Of a stretch of 64,000 nt of DNA, positions 54,606 through 62,875 are shown piece by piece. Where the stretch lies: the NCBI GenBank assembly GCA_039821605.1, contig JBCBNV010000001.1:938982-1002981 (forward strand). The letters are read 5' to 3'. The notes beneath the pieces are model-generated. The model was not told the origin of the DNA. It saw nothing but the letters and a program-made list of their open reading frames with translations, and ran no database searches. Position 1 is the stretch's first letter. Every line of letters begins with the position of its first letter. The DNA comes from CALBPI01 sp039821605 (GTDB lineage Bacteria > Pseudomonadota > Gammaproteobacteria > Steroidobacterales > Woeseiaceae). Position numbers and translations under genes: made by a program.

Positions 54606-54717
54606 CTCATCTCTCGACGGTATGTGACCGTCCGAAGGAGTTGGCACCTTGCGCGTGGGTTAGACGTGCAGGTTGCCCCGGCGTCAAAGGGCCTGTCCCT
54701 CAGCCGGTCTCGATGAG
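54606..54717 (-). ncRNA. SAM-I (S-box) riboswitch controlling metY-metX
   Basis: On the minus strand P1 is CTCATC (54717-54712) with GATGAG (54611-54606). In between are the conserved S-box pieces in order: GAGGGACAGGCCC, TTTGACGCC, GGCAACC (54677-54671), GGTGCCAACTCC (54648-54637), a P4 stem GACGGT/ACCGTC, and the GAGAGATGAG end. These are the SAM-contacting core elements of the family. It lies upstream of two methionine-synthesis genes, so high SAM should reduce their expression. Confidence 0.92.
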
Positions 54718-54727
54718 TACGGGCGGA

Positions 54728-54756
54728 TGGTGATTGAGTCGCGGGTTCGCTGTCAA
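54728..54756 (-). promoter_or_regulatory. Candidate promoter for the metYX transcript
   Basis: TTGACA (minus strand, 54756-54751) followed after 17 bases by TCACCA, a poor -10. The predicted transcription start falls just upstream of the riboswitch P1 strand at 54717, which supports the placement. Confidence 0.45.
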
Positions 54757-54809
54757 GCCTTCGAAACAGTTGCACGCGCAAGGTTTCCAACGTAGCATTT
54801 GCGTCAATG

Positions 54810-54833
54810 TAATAGTACGCTAATACACTATTA
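54810..54833. promoter_or_regulatory. Candidate operator for the TrpR-like/his operon
   Basis: TAATAGT (54810-54816) and ACTATTA (54827-54833) form a 7-bp inverted repeat with a 10-base spacer, overlapped by two direct copies of ACGCTA. It is in AT-rich sequence 54 bases upstream of the TrpR-like start, where the plus-strand promoter (TTGCGT near 54799) should be. Autoregulation by the TrpR-like protein is an inference. Confidence 0.4.
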
Positions 54834-54886
54834 CGCTATTGCAACCCAAGCCGCGCCCTGTGGGCCGCACCAGCCAGGTCGATGCC

Positions 54887-55192
54887 ATGAAGCCGAACCG
54901 CAACATCCAGGGAAAACGCCAGCGCGCCGCCGAGCGGTCATTGTGCAAGGCGCTGAGCGCGCTGGCCCAGACCAACGACGTGCATGCGCTGCTCGAGGAC
55001 TTGTGCACACCCGCAGAACTGCAGGCGCTCGCCGATCGATGGGCCGTCGCACAGCTGCTCGATGAGGGCATGCCCTACCGCGCGATTCAGGACCAGACGG
55101 GTGTCAGCGTGACGACCATCGGCCGCGTCGCCCGTTGTCTGACGGCGGGCGCCGGCGGTTACCGCAAGGCGCTCTCGGCGACGGCCGGCTGA
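54887..55192 (+). CDS. TrpR-like transcriptional regulator (YerC/YecD family)
   Basis: 101-residue Trp-repressor-fold protein: LEDLCTPAELQALADRWAVAQLL, then a helix-turn-helix YRAIQDQTGVSVTTIGRVARCL close to that of TrpR, but without clear tryptophan-pocket evidence. The YerC/YecD group is often found next to hisG, as here (hisG starts 32 bases later). Likely regulates the his operon or itself. The ATG at 54887 is preferred over an upstream TTG at 54839, which would add 16 unlike residues and run into the operator region. Confidence 0.85.
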   Translation: MKPNRNIQGKRQRAAERSLCKALSALAQTNDVHALLEDLCTPAELQALADRWAVAQLLDEGMPYRAIQDQTGVSVTTIGRVARCLTAGAGGYRKALSATAG

Positions 55193-55224
55193 CGCCCCTT
55201 ACACCCCCAACAAACGGAAGTCAC

Positions 55225-56127
55225 ATGGACACCGCTACCGACCGCCTCAAGATCGCGGTCCAGAAATCAGGCCGCCTTACCGAGCAGACGCTGCAACTGC
55301 TCGAACGCTGCGGGCTCAAGATTCGCAAGAGCAAGGACCAGCTGTTCTGCTACGGCGAGAACATGCCCATCGATTTGCTACTCGTGCGCGACGACGACAT
55401 TCCCGGGCTGGTGGGCGAAGACGTCTGCGATCTGGGTATCGCGGGGCTCAACGTCATCGAAGAGAAGCGCCTGAATGGCACCTTCGAGCCTGGCCTGACG
55501 CCGTTCCATGAGCTGCGCCAACTCGGCTTCGGCGAATGCCGGTTGTCGTTGGCGGCACCCGAAGCCCAGGAGTGGTCGGGCCCGCAATCGCTCGAAGGTC
55601 GACGCATTGCGACGAGCTACCCGGCGCTCACCCGCAGTTATCTCGAACGCAACGGCGTCAATGCCGACGTTGTGTATTTTTCGGGCGCCGTCGAGATCGC
55701 GCCGCGGCTGGGCAAAGCCGAATTCATCAGCGATCTCGTCTCGACGGGATCCACACTCGTAGCGAACCAGCTCGTGGAGCTCGAGACGCTGCTGGAGAGC
55801 CAGGTGGCGCTGATCCAGACCAACGCCCCGCTGTCGGATGGAAAGCAGGAGTGGATCGATCGCCTGTTGCAACGCATGGAAGGGGTCATGCAGGTCAGCG
55901 AGAGCAAATACATCATGCTGCACGCGCCGCGCGCCGCCGTGGCCGAGATTACCCGCATCCTGCCTGGCAGCGAGGCGCCCACGGTGCTGCCGCTCGAAGG
56001 TATCGATGACCGCGTCGCAGTACACGCCGTGTGCCGCGAGAACGTGTTCTGGGAAACGCTGGAGAGCCTCAAGGCGGCCGGTGCGAGCAGCATGCTGGTG
56101 CTACCGGTGGAGAAGATGCTCGCATGA
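55225..56127 (+). CDS. hisG: ATP phosphoribosyltransferase (long form)
   Basis: First step of histidine synthesis. 300 residues, long-form HisG with its own C-terminal ACT-like regulatory domain, so no HisZ is needed. Motifs: LKIAVQKSGRLTEQTLQLLERCGLKI, DLGIAGLNVIEE, ISDLVSTGSTLVANQL (PRPP loop), and the histidine-feedback domain from about residue 225. Overlaps hisD by four bases. Confidence 0.95.
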   Translation: MDTATDRLKIAVQKSGRLTEQTLQLLERCGLKIRKSKDQLFCYGENMPIDLLLVRDDDIPGLVGEDVCDLGIAGLNVIEEKRLNGTFEPGLTPFHELRQLGFGECRLSLAAPEAQEWSGPQSLEGRRIATSYPALTRSYLERNGVNADVVYFSGAVEIAPRLGKAEFISDLVSTGSTLVANQLVELETLLESQVALIQTNAPLSDGKQEWIDRLLQRMEGVMQVSESKYIMLHAPRAAVAEITRILPGSEAPTVLPLEGIDDRVAVHAVCRENVFWETLESLKAAGASSMLVLPVEKMLA

Positions 56128-57431
56128 AGATCCCGGCCTACCGTTGGCGCGACCTGGACGGCGACGCGCGCGCGCAGGTCCTGGCGCGTCCGGCCGTCTC
56201 GGCCTCAGAAGCCGTCCGGACGACGGTACGGGACATCATCGCGGCCGTGCGTTCGGAGGGTGACGTGGCCGTCCGTCGTCTGGGCGAAGAACTCGACGGT
56301 GTCGCACCCGAGTCGTTCCAGGTTGATGCGGTCGCATTCGACGCCGCCGAACGGGCGCTCAGCGCTGAGGACCGTGCGGCGATTCGCCAGGCGATCGCCA
56401 ACATCAGAACCTTCCATGAGGCGCAATGCCCCGCACCCATCAGCATTGAGACAATGCCCGGCGTGCGCTGCGAGCGCCTGAGCCACCCCGTTGATGCCGT
56501 TGGCCTCTACGTGCCAGCGGGTTCGGCGCCCCTGCCCTCCGCGGCCATGATGCTCGCGGTTCCTGCGGCCATCGCGGGCTGCCCTGTGCGCGTGCTCTGC
56601 TCGCCGCCGGCCGTGGACGGTGAGGTACACCCGGCCATCCTGTTTGCCGCGCGGGAAGCCGGCATTACCGATGTGTTCCGCATCGGGGGCGCACAGGCCA
56701 TTGCCGCCATGGCCTATGGCACCGAAAGCGTGCCGAAAGTGCACAAGGTGTTTGGACCAGGCAACGCCTGGGTCACCGAAGCCAAGTCGCAGGTGTCCGC
56801 GGACCCGGCCGGCGCGGCGCAGGACATGCCGGCAGGCCCGTCGGAAGTACTCGTGATCGCCGACTCAGCGGCTAACCCCGATTTTGTGGCCGCCGACCTG
56901 CTTTCGCAGGCCGAACACGGTCCTGACTCTCAGGTCGTGTTGCTCACGGACAGCGCCGCACTGATCGCGCGTGTTCAAGAAGCCGTGATTCGACTGACGG
57001 CGCAACTCGATCGCGCCGAGATTGTGGCCGACGCGCTCGGCAACAGCGCACTCATCGAAGTTAGCGACATCGATGAGGCTGTCGGCATCAGCAATGACTA
57101 CGCACCCGAGCACCTCATCGTGAACACGGCCGATGCGCGCGACCGACTCGCGAACATCCGCAATGCGGGCTCCGTATTCCTGGGCCGACTCACGCCCGAA
57201 TCGCTGGGCGACTACTGCAGCGGGACCAATCACGTGCTACCGACCTACGGCTACGCCCGCAACTACAGCGGTCTCGGTGTCGACCAGTTTCTGCGCTACA
57301 TGACCGTGCAGGAGGTCACTGCGGATGGCCTGACGCGCGTGGGTCCCGTGGCAGCACGTCTCGCGTCGCTCGAAGGACTCGAGGCGCACCGCCTCGCTGT
57401 AGACCTGCGCCTCGCGGGAGACGGCGCATGA
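56124..57431 (+). CDS. hisD: Histidinol dehydrogenase
   Basis: Last two oxidation steps to histidine, zinc-dependent. 435 residues: VDAVGLYVPAGSAPLPSAAMM, FRIGGAQAIAAMAYGT, FGPGNAWVTEAK, metal and catalytic residues in LLSQAEHGPDSQ and DYAPEHL, and FLGRLTPESLGDYCSGTNHVLPT. The ATG overlaps the hisG stop; its stop overlaps hisC. Confidence 0.96.
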   Translation: MKIPAYRWRDLDGDARAQVLARPAVSASEAVRTTVRDIIAAVRSEGDVAVRRLGEELDGVAPESFQVDAVAFDAAERALSAEDRAAIRQAIANIRTFHEAQCPAPISIETMPGVRCERLSHPVDAVGLYVPAGSAPLPSAAMMLAVPAAIAGCPVRVLCSPPAVDGEVHPAILFAAREAGITDVFRIGGAQAIAAMAYGTESVPKVHKVFGPGNAWVTEAKSQVSADPAGAAQDMPAGPSEVLVIADSAANPDFVAADLLSQAEHGPDSQVVLLTDSAALIARVQEAVIRLTAQLDRAEIVADALGNSALIEVSDIDEAVGISNDYAPEHLIVNTADARDRLANIRNAGSVFLGRLTPESLGDYCSGTNHVLPTYGYARNYSGLGVDQFLRYMTVQEVTADGLTRVGPVAARLASLEGLEAHRLAVDLRLAGDGA

Positions 57432-58489
57432 GCACGGACGTGGCAGCGCTCGCACGACCCGACATTCGGGCGCTCGAGGCGTACGTGCCTGCAAGCTACG
57501 CGCCGGGACTCGTTCGGCTCAATGCGAACGAGGCGCCCTGGCGCAGCAGCGCGGATGCCACCGAGCGTGGCCTGAACCGCTATCCCGAAGCGCGCCCCGG
57601 AGCGCTGACCCGAACCCTGGCAGAGCACTACGCCGTGCCGGCAGAAGACCTGTTCGTCACGCGCGGTACAAGTGAGGCCATCGACCTGCTGATACGCTGC
57701 TTCTGTCGGCCTGGTCAGGACGAGATCGTGATCTGCCCGCCCACGTTTGGCATGTACGCCGTGTACGCAAACATCCAGGCGGCCGGCATCCGAAAGGTCC
57801 CGCTCGAGGACGGCTTCAGGCTGCCCGTCGACGCGGTACTCGCGGCCTGGCAGGAGACGAGCCGGCTCGTCTTCGTGACCACGCCCAACAACCCGACGGG
57901 CAATGCCTTCGACACCTCGGAGATCGAACGCCTCGTGCGCGGACTCGAGGGGCGCGGCATCGTGGTCATTGATGGTGCCTACCTCGAGTTTGCCGGTACG
58001 GAGGCGACCATGGCGCTGCGTCGATACGACAACGTCGTCGTCCTGCGCACCCTGTCCAAGGCCTACGGCCTCGCCGGTGCCCGCTGCGGATCGCTCATCG
58101 CGGATCCCGCGGTCATAGCGCTCGTCACCAAGGTGATGCCGCCCTACGCCGTGCCGACACCATCGGTCGAAAGCGCACTGGTCGCGCTGGCCAGCGAGCA
58201 GTTCGAGGTCATGCCCGGTCGTATTCGTGCGCTCATCGCCGAGCGGGCGCGCGTGGCGGCGGCACTTGCCGACATGCCCATCACAGTTCGCGTGCTGCCC
58301 AGTGACGCCAATTTCCTGCTCGTGCAGTTTATCGACCCGCAGCGTGTCCTGGCCGCTGCGGCGGATGCAGGGCTTCTCTTGCGCGATTTCAGCGCGCAGC
58401 CCGCCACACGCAACTGCCTGCGCATCACCATTGGCACCCAGGCACAGAACGACAGGCTCATCGCTGCCCTGACGGAGCTCACGCCATGA
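57428..58489 (+). CDS. hisC: Histidinol-phosphate aminotransferase
   Basis: 353-residue PLP enzyme: LNANEAPW, RYPEARPGALTRTLAEHY, VTTPNNPTGN, and the Schiff-base lysine in VLRTLSKAYGLAGARCG. Coupled by four-base overlaps to hisD and hisB. Confidence 0.95.
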   Translation: MSTDVAALARPDIRALEAYVPASYAPGLVRLNANEAPWRSSADATERGLNRYPEARPGALTRTLAEHYAVPAEDLFVTRGTSEAIDLLIRCFCRPGQDEIVICPPTFGMYAVYANIQAAGIRKVPLEDGFRLPVDAVLAAWQETSRLVFVTTPNNPTGNAFDTSEIERLVRGLEGRGIVVIDGAYLEFAGTEATMALRRYDNVVVLRTLSKAYGLAGARCGSLIADPAVIALVTKVMPPYAVPTPSVESALVALASEQFEVMPGRIRALIAERARVAAALADMPITVRVLPSDANFLLVQFIDPQRVLAAAADAGLLLRDFSAQPATRNCLRITIGTQAQNDRLIAALTELTP

Positions 58490-59550
58490 CCGGCCGCAAG
58501 ATTCTGTTCGTCGACCGCGACGGTACGCTCATCGAGGAGCCTGCCGACGAGCAGGTAGACCGCATCGACAAGATTCGACTCGTTCCGGGCGTTGTCGCCG
58601 CGTTGCAGCGTGCGCTTGCGGCCGGTTACGAGCTGATCATGGTGACCAACCAGGACGGTTTGGGAACGAGCTCGTTTCCAGAGCCCGAGTTCGAGGTGCC
58701 GCACGCGTTCATGCTCGAGTTGTTTGCGTCACAAGGCATCGAGTTTGTGGAGACTTTCGTGTGTCCGCACACGCCCGACGACCGCTGCGCCTGCCGCAAG
58801 CCAAACACGGGCCTGCTCACACGATTCCTGGCCGCCAACACGCTCGATCTCGACGCCTGCGCCGTGGTCGGTGATCGCGAGTCAGACATCGGCCTGGCCG
58901 AAAACCTCGGCGTGCAGGGGTTCCTGCTGGGCCCCGAGCTCGACTGGCAGTCGATCGTGCATCAGCTCGTGACGCGGCCCAGGCGCGCGACAGTGACCCG
59001 CGGTACCAACGAGACCCAGATTCGCGTGGCGCTCGACCTCGACGCCGAGGGGCCGCAGAACATCGAGACGGGCATCGGGTTCTTCGATCACATGCTCGAG
59101 CAAGTCTCGCGCCACGGTGGCTTTGCGCTGGAGCTGTCCTGCAACGGCGATCTCGATGTCGATGACCACCACAGCGTGGAGGACGTCGCGCTCGCGCTCG
59201 GCGCCGCGCTCCGTGAGGCACTGGGTGACAAACGCGGCATCGGCCGCTACGGCTTCTGGGTGCCCATGGACGAGGCGATTGCGCGCGTCGCCATCGACAT
59301 TTCGGGACGTCCGGCCACACGCATCGACGCCGAGTTTGGACGGGAATTTGTGGGCGGCATGGCAACGGAAATGGTGCCGCACTTTTTCCAGTCGCTGGCA
59401 CAGTCTCTGGGTTGCGCGATCCACATAGAAGCGCAAGGTGACAACGCGCACCACATCGTCGAAGCCTGCTTCAAGGGTGTCGGGCGAGCGCTGCGACCCG
59501 CACTGGCGCGCGCAGGGACCACGGTGCCCAGCACCAAGGGGGTCCTGTGA
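58486..59550 (+). CDS. hisB: Bifunctional histidinol-phosphatase / imidazoleglycerol-phosphate dehydratase
   Basis: 354 residues. N-terminal HAD phosphatase (1-165): nucleophile in FVDRDGTLIEE, zinc site in CPHTPDDRCACRKP. C-terminal dehydratase (about 167-354): GFFDHMLEQVSRHGGF, DVDDHHSVEDVALALG, and HHIVEACFKGVGRALR with paired histidines binding Mn. The fused form is usual in gammaproteobacteria. Confidence 0.96.
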   Translation: MTGRKILFVDRDGTLIEEPADEQVDRIDKIRLVPGVVAALQRALAAGYELIMVTNQDGLGTSSFPEPEFEVPHAFMLELFASQGIEFVETFVCPHTPDDRCACRKPNTGLLTRFLAANTLDLDACAVVGDRESDIGLAENLGVQGFLLGPELDWQSIVHQLVTRPRRATVTRGTNETQIRVALDLDAEGPQNIETGIGFFDHMLEQVSRHGGFALELSCNGDLDVDDHHSVEDVALALGAALREALGDKRGIGRYGFWVPMDEAIARVAIDISGRPATRIDAEFGREFVGGMATEMVPHFFQSLAQSLGCAIHIEAQGDNAHHIVEACFKGVGRALRPALARAGTTVPSTKGVL

Positions 59551-60143
59551 ATCTCGTCATCGTGGGGTCCGGTGGTGCCAACATCGCCTCGCTACAGGCG
59601 GCGCTCGACCGGCTCGACTGCGCGGCCACGCTGAGCACCGATGCGGACACGATTCGTGCGGCGTCGCATGTCATCCTGCCCGGCGTCGGCGCAGCCGCAG
59701 ACGCGATGGCGCGTCTGCGCGAGCTTGCGCTTGATACCGTGTTGCGTGACCTGGAGCAGCCCGTGCTGGGTATCTGCCTCGGCATGCAACTGTTGGCCGA
59801 TGCCTCCGAAGAGGACGGCGCGGCTTGTCTGGGTCTGACTGAAGACCGCGCCAGGCTGATCCGATCCGCGCCCGAGCGGCCCGTGCCCCACATGGGCTGG
59901 AACACCGTCGCCGCAACGCGGGCGTCGCCGTTGTTCGAGGGCATCCCCGACGGCAGCCACTTCTATTTCGTGCACAGCTATGCCCTGCCCGTTTCCGACG
60001 CGACCATTGCCCGTTGTGAGTACGGCGAGTCGTTCGCGGCCGCGATACAGCGTGGCAACTACTTCGGGACCCAGTTTCACCCCGAACGCTCGGCGAAAGC
60101 CGGCGCGCGCTTGCTGGCCAACTTCCTGGCCCTTGACGCATGA
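59547..60143 (+). CDS. hisH: Imidazole glycerol phosphate synthase glutaminase subunit
   Basis: 198-residue class I glutamine amidotransferase that feeds ammonia to HisF. Triad: cysteine in LGICLGMQLL, histidine and glutamate in TQFHPERSAKAG. Starts at GTG overlapping the hisB stop; stop overlaps hisA. Confidence 0.95.
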   Translation: MNLVIVGSGGANIASLQAALDRLDCAATLSTDADTIRAASHVILPGVGAAADAMARLRELALDTVLRDLEQPVLGICLGMQLLADASEEDGAACLGLTEDRARLIRSAPERPVPHMGWNTVAATRASPLFEGIPDGSHFYFVHSYALPVSDATIARCEYGESFAAAIQRGNYFGTQFHPERSAKAGARLLANFLALDA

Positions 60144-60868
60144 AGATCATCCCCTCCATCGATCTGCGTGATGGCCGCTGCGTGCGGCTGCTCTACGGAG
60201 ACTACGAGCTCGAAACCCGTTACGACGCCGATCCCGTCGAGCTCGCCTCGCGATACGCGGCTTTGGGCCTCGACACCTTGCACGTCGTCGATCTTGACGG
60301 TGCACGCGCGGGTGCGCCCAAAAACGTGGATCTGATTGCGCGCATGGTTGAGGCGACGACAGCCACCGTGCAGGTGGGCGGCGGCATCCGTGAAGCCGCG
60401 CATCTAACAGCGCTGTTCGACGCCGGCGCACGGCGCGTTGTTGTCGGCAGCCTGGCCATCAAGCAACCGGCCCGGGTCGCCGAGTGGCTTGTGTCTTTTG
60501 GCGGCGAGCGCATCGTGCTGGCCTTTGACGTCCGTGTTGACGCATCGGGCGTTGCACACGTGAGCACGGACGCCTGGCAGGAGACGTCGGACGCTGAACT
60601 CGTCGCCACGGTCGAGTCCTTCCGGCCGCACGGTTTGCAACAGGTTCTGTGCACCGACATTGGTCGCGATGGCGCCCTGTCGGGGCCCGCAACGACGCTG
60701 TACACACGCGTCATGGCGGCTTGCCCGGACATCAAGCTGCAAGCCTCGGGCGGCGTATCGAGCATTGATGACCTGCGCGCATTGCGCGAGGCAGGCCTGG
60801 ACGCGGCCATCACGGGCAAGGCTCTGCTCGAGGGCCGCATTACCGATGAGGAGATTCAGTCATTCTGA
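60140..60868 (+). CDS. hisA: 1-(5-phosphoribosyl)-5-[(5-phosphoribosylamino)methylideneamino]imidazole-4-carboxamide isomerase
   Basis: 242-residue TIM barrel: IIPSIDLRDGRCVRLLYGDYE with the first catalytic Asp, VQVGGGIRE, LCTDIGRDGALSGPA with the second, and SGGVSSIDDL. Its last codons contain the hisF ribosome-binding site (GAGGAG at 60848-60853) and probably the hisF start. Confidence 0.95.
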   Translation: MKIIPSIDLRDGRCVRLLYGDYELETRYDADPVELASRYAALGLDTLHVVDLDGARAGAPKNVDLIARMVEATTATVQVGGGIREAAHLTALFDAGARRVVVGSLAIKQPARVAEWLVSFGGERIVLAFDVRVDASGVAHVSTDAWQETSDAELVATVESFRPHGLQQVLCTDIGRDGALSGPATTLYTRVMAACPDIKLQASGGVSSIDDLRALREAGLDAAITGKALLEGRITDEEIQSF

Positions 60869-61656
60869 CGAAACGCATTATTCCCTGCCTCGACGTCCGC
60901 GACGGCGTAGTCGTCAAAGGTGTGCAGTTTGCCAACCACCGCGTGGTGGGCGATATCCTCGAACTTGCGACACGCTACAGCGACGACGGCGCCGATGAAC
61001 TCGTGTTCTACGACATCACGGCCAGCCCTGAGGGACGGTCCGTCGATCGCCAGTGGGTGGCCGAGGTCACGCGCGTGCTCGATATTCCGTTTTGTGTCGC
61101 GGGCGGCATCCGCAGCGTCGAGGACGCCGAGGCCGTACTCAACCGTGGTGCGGACAAGATCTCGATCAACTCGCCGGCGCTCGAAAACCCCGATCTCATC
61201 GAAGCGCTCGCGCGACGCTTCGGCTCGCAGTGCGTTGTGGTGGGTATCGACAGCCGCTTCGAAGACGGCGACTGGCACGTCTACCAGTACACGGGTAATC
61301 CCGACAAGACGCTGGGCGCGGGTCGACGAACGCTCGACTGGGTCATCGAGGCGCAGGACCGCGGCGCGGGCGAGATCGTGCTCAACTGCATGAATCAGGA
61401 CGGCGTCCGGCGCGGCTACGACAACGAACAACTGGCCGCGGTACGCGAAGTCTGCCGCGTTCCGCTCATCGCCTCCGGCGGTGCCGGTGAGGTCGCGCAC
61501 TTCACGAATGTGTTCCGAGAGGCGCGTGTCGACGGCGCGCTTGCCGCGAGCGTGTTCCACAGCGGTGAGTTGCCCGTGCCCGTTCTAAAACGCGAACTGA
61601 TCTCGGCGGGAATCGCAATACGACCCACCGCAGACCCTGAGAGTGTTGCCGCATGA
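60862..61656 (+). CDS. hisF: Imidazole glycerol phosphate synthase cyclase subunit, non-canonical start
   Basis: 264-residue TIM barrel cyclase. The essential N-terminus (M)LTKRIIPCLDVRDGVVVKG with the catalytic Asp of CLDVRDG is encoded from 60862, but the codon aligned with Met is ATT, and the next is CTG (60865). The frame has a stop at 60847, so no ATG, GTG or TTG lies upstream; the first such codon, GTG at 60922, would delete the active-site strand. GAGGAG at 60848-60853 is eight bases from ATT and eleven from CTG. The second catalytic Asp, in VLNCMNQDG, is intact. A G-to-T sequence error (ATG read as ATT) is the simple alternative. Confidence 0.9.
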   Translation: MLTKRIIPCLDVRDGVVVKGVQFANHRVVGDILELATRYSDDGADELVFYDITASPEGRSVDRQWVAEVTRVLDIPFCVAGGIRSVEDAEAVLNRGADKISINSPALENPDLIEALARRFGSQCVVVGIDSRFEDGDWHVYQYTGNPDKTLGAGRRTLDWVIEAQDRGAGEIVLNCMNQDGVRRGYDNEQLAAVREVCRVPLIASGGAGEVAHFTNVFREARVDGALAASVFHSGELPVPVLKRELISAGIAIRPTADPESVAA

Positions 61657-61946
61657 AGTCGCTTGATGTCTTGACCGAGCTCGAGGAGACCATCGTTGCC
61701 CGCCTTGCCGACGCGAATCCGTCATCGAGCTACACGGCGCGACTCGCCGCCTCCGGCATGAGCCGCGTGGCGCAGAAAGTCGGCGAAGAAGGCGTTGAGG
61801 TGGCCATCGCAGCGGCATCGGGTGCCGGTGACGAAGCATTGCTCTCGGAGTCCGCCGACCTGCTCTACCACCTGACTGTCTTGCTCGTGATGCGCGGTTT
61901 GTCGCTGACGGACGTTGCGCGCGTGCTTGCGTCGCGTCAGGCCTGA
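61653..61946 (+). CDS. hisE: Phosphoribosyl-ATP pyrophosphatase
   Basis: 97 residues, MazG-like helical fold: SSSYTARLAASGMSRVAQKVGEEGVEVAIAA with the metal-binding EEGVE, and ESADLLYHLTVLL. It stands alone here; the AMP-cyclohydrolase half (HisI), fused to HisE in many gammaproteobacteria, is not encoded in the window. ATG overlaps the hisF stop; the 3' end overlaps the convergent dehalogenase gene by ten bases. Confidence 0.93.
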   Translation: MKSLDVLTELEETIVARLADANPSSSYTARLAASGMSRVAQKVGEEGVEVAIAAASGAGDEALLSESADLLYHLTVLLVMRGLSLTDVARVLASRQA

Positions 61947-62875
61947 TCGGCTTCCGCGAAAGCGACGATCCGTGCTGCGAGTTCGAGCCCCAGGTCTTCC
62001 TGCAGGAAGTGGCCGCCGCCGCGCAGGGTTTCGTGCGGCTGGCCCTTTGCGCCTGGCACGCGATCCTGGAATGGCCGCGCGCCGCCACGGGTCACGGGAT
62101 CCCGGTCACTGAACAAGGTCAGCACCGGGCGTTCAAATCGCTCCAGTGACTGCCAGGCGTCGCGATTGTCGATCGCGCCCGGGTCGTCGGGCCGCGTTGG
62201 GACGAGCAATGGAAAGGCCCGCGTACCCGCTTTGTAGCGACGGTTGGGGAACGGCGCATCGTAGGCCGCAACCTCGTCGCCGCCGAGTTCGCGCAGGCTC
62301 GCTTTCTGGAGGATCTTGCCGATCGGGAACCAGGGCGACCAGCGCGCGAAGCGCTGCCACTGACGAAATGCAGCGGGCACGGTGCCCTTCCCTTCTGGCA
62401 AGCCCGTGTTGGCAATCACGAGCCTTGCGAATTTCTCGGGCTTGTCGGCAACGGTCCGCAGGCCAATGAGTCCGCCCCAATCCTGGCAGAACAGCGTGAT
62501 GTCGCGGAGATCCAGCGCGTCCAGGAACTGGTGCATCCAGCCAACATGGCCGGCGTAGCTGTAGTCGCCGATGCTGCCGGGCTTGTCGGACTTGCCGAAG
62601 CCGAGCAGGTCCGGTGCGACAACCCGAAAACCCGCCGCCACCAGCGGTGGGACCATAAACCGGTACAGATAGGACCAGCTCGGCTCACCGTGCAACAGCA
62701 ACGCTACGCGCGCGCCCCTCGGATTCTCGTCAATGTAGTGCATGCGCAACGCACCCAGGCGCGCGTCGTCGATGTCCACGTAGTGTGGGTCGAAGGGATA
62801 GTCGGACAGAGCATCGAAGCGGACTTCGGGCGTTCGCCAGATCGTGGTGCCATCGATGCGGCGTAACAAACTCAT
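61937..62875 (-). CDS. Haloalkane dehalogenase (DhlA/HLD-I-like)
   Basis: 312-residue alpha/beta hydrolase that would replace halogen by hydroxyl on alkyl halides. HGEPSWSYLYRFM gives the halide-side oxyanion stretch, the nucleophile Asp lies in CQDWGGLIGLR, the acid in LFSDRDPVTRGG, and the histidine in RGGGHFLQED. The Asp nucleophile in a DWGG context and the W next to it support dehalogenase over esterase or epoxide hydrolase. Its start overlaps the thioesterase stop (ATGA). Substrate range cannot be inferred. Confidence 0.85.
   Translation of the reverse strand: MSLLRRIDGTTIWRTPEVRFDALSDYPFDPHYVDIDDARLGALRMHYIDENPRGARVALLLHGEPSWSYLYRFMVPPLVAAGFRVVAPDLLGFGKSDKPGSIGDYSYAGHVGWMHQFLDALDLRDITLFCQDWGGLIGLRTVADKPEKFARLVIANTGLPEGKGTVPAAFRQWQRFARWSPWFPIGKILQKASLRELGGDEVAAYDAPFPNRRYKAGTRAFPLLVPTRPDDPGAIDNRDAWQSLERFERPVLTLFSDRDPVTRGGARPFQDRVPGAKGQPHETLRGGGHFLQEDLGLELAARIVAFAEADQA

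Noticed and set aside
53117..54790. Longer metY starting upstream of 54442
   Set aside because: The extra 116 codons run through the SAM riboswitch; the ATG at 54442 has a ribosome-binding site and the family N-terminus.
54718..55224. Histidine-rich leader peptide (his attenuator)
   Set aside because: No run of histidine codons or terminator was found between the promoter region and hisG.
60922..61656. hisF starting at GTG 60922
   Set aside because: It would remove the catalytic strand CLDVRDG, which is encoded intact just upstream.
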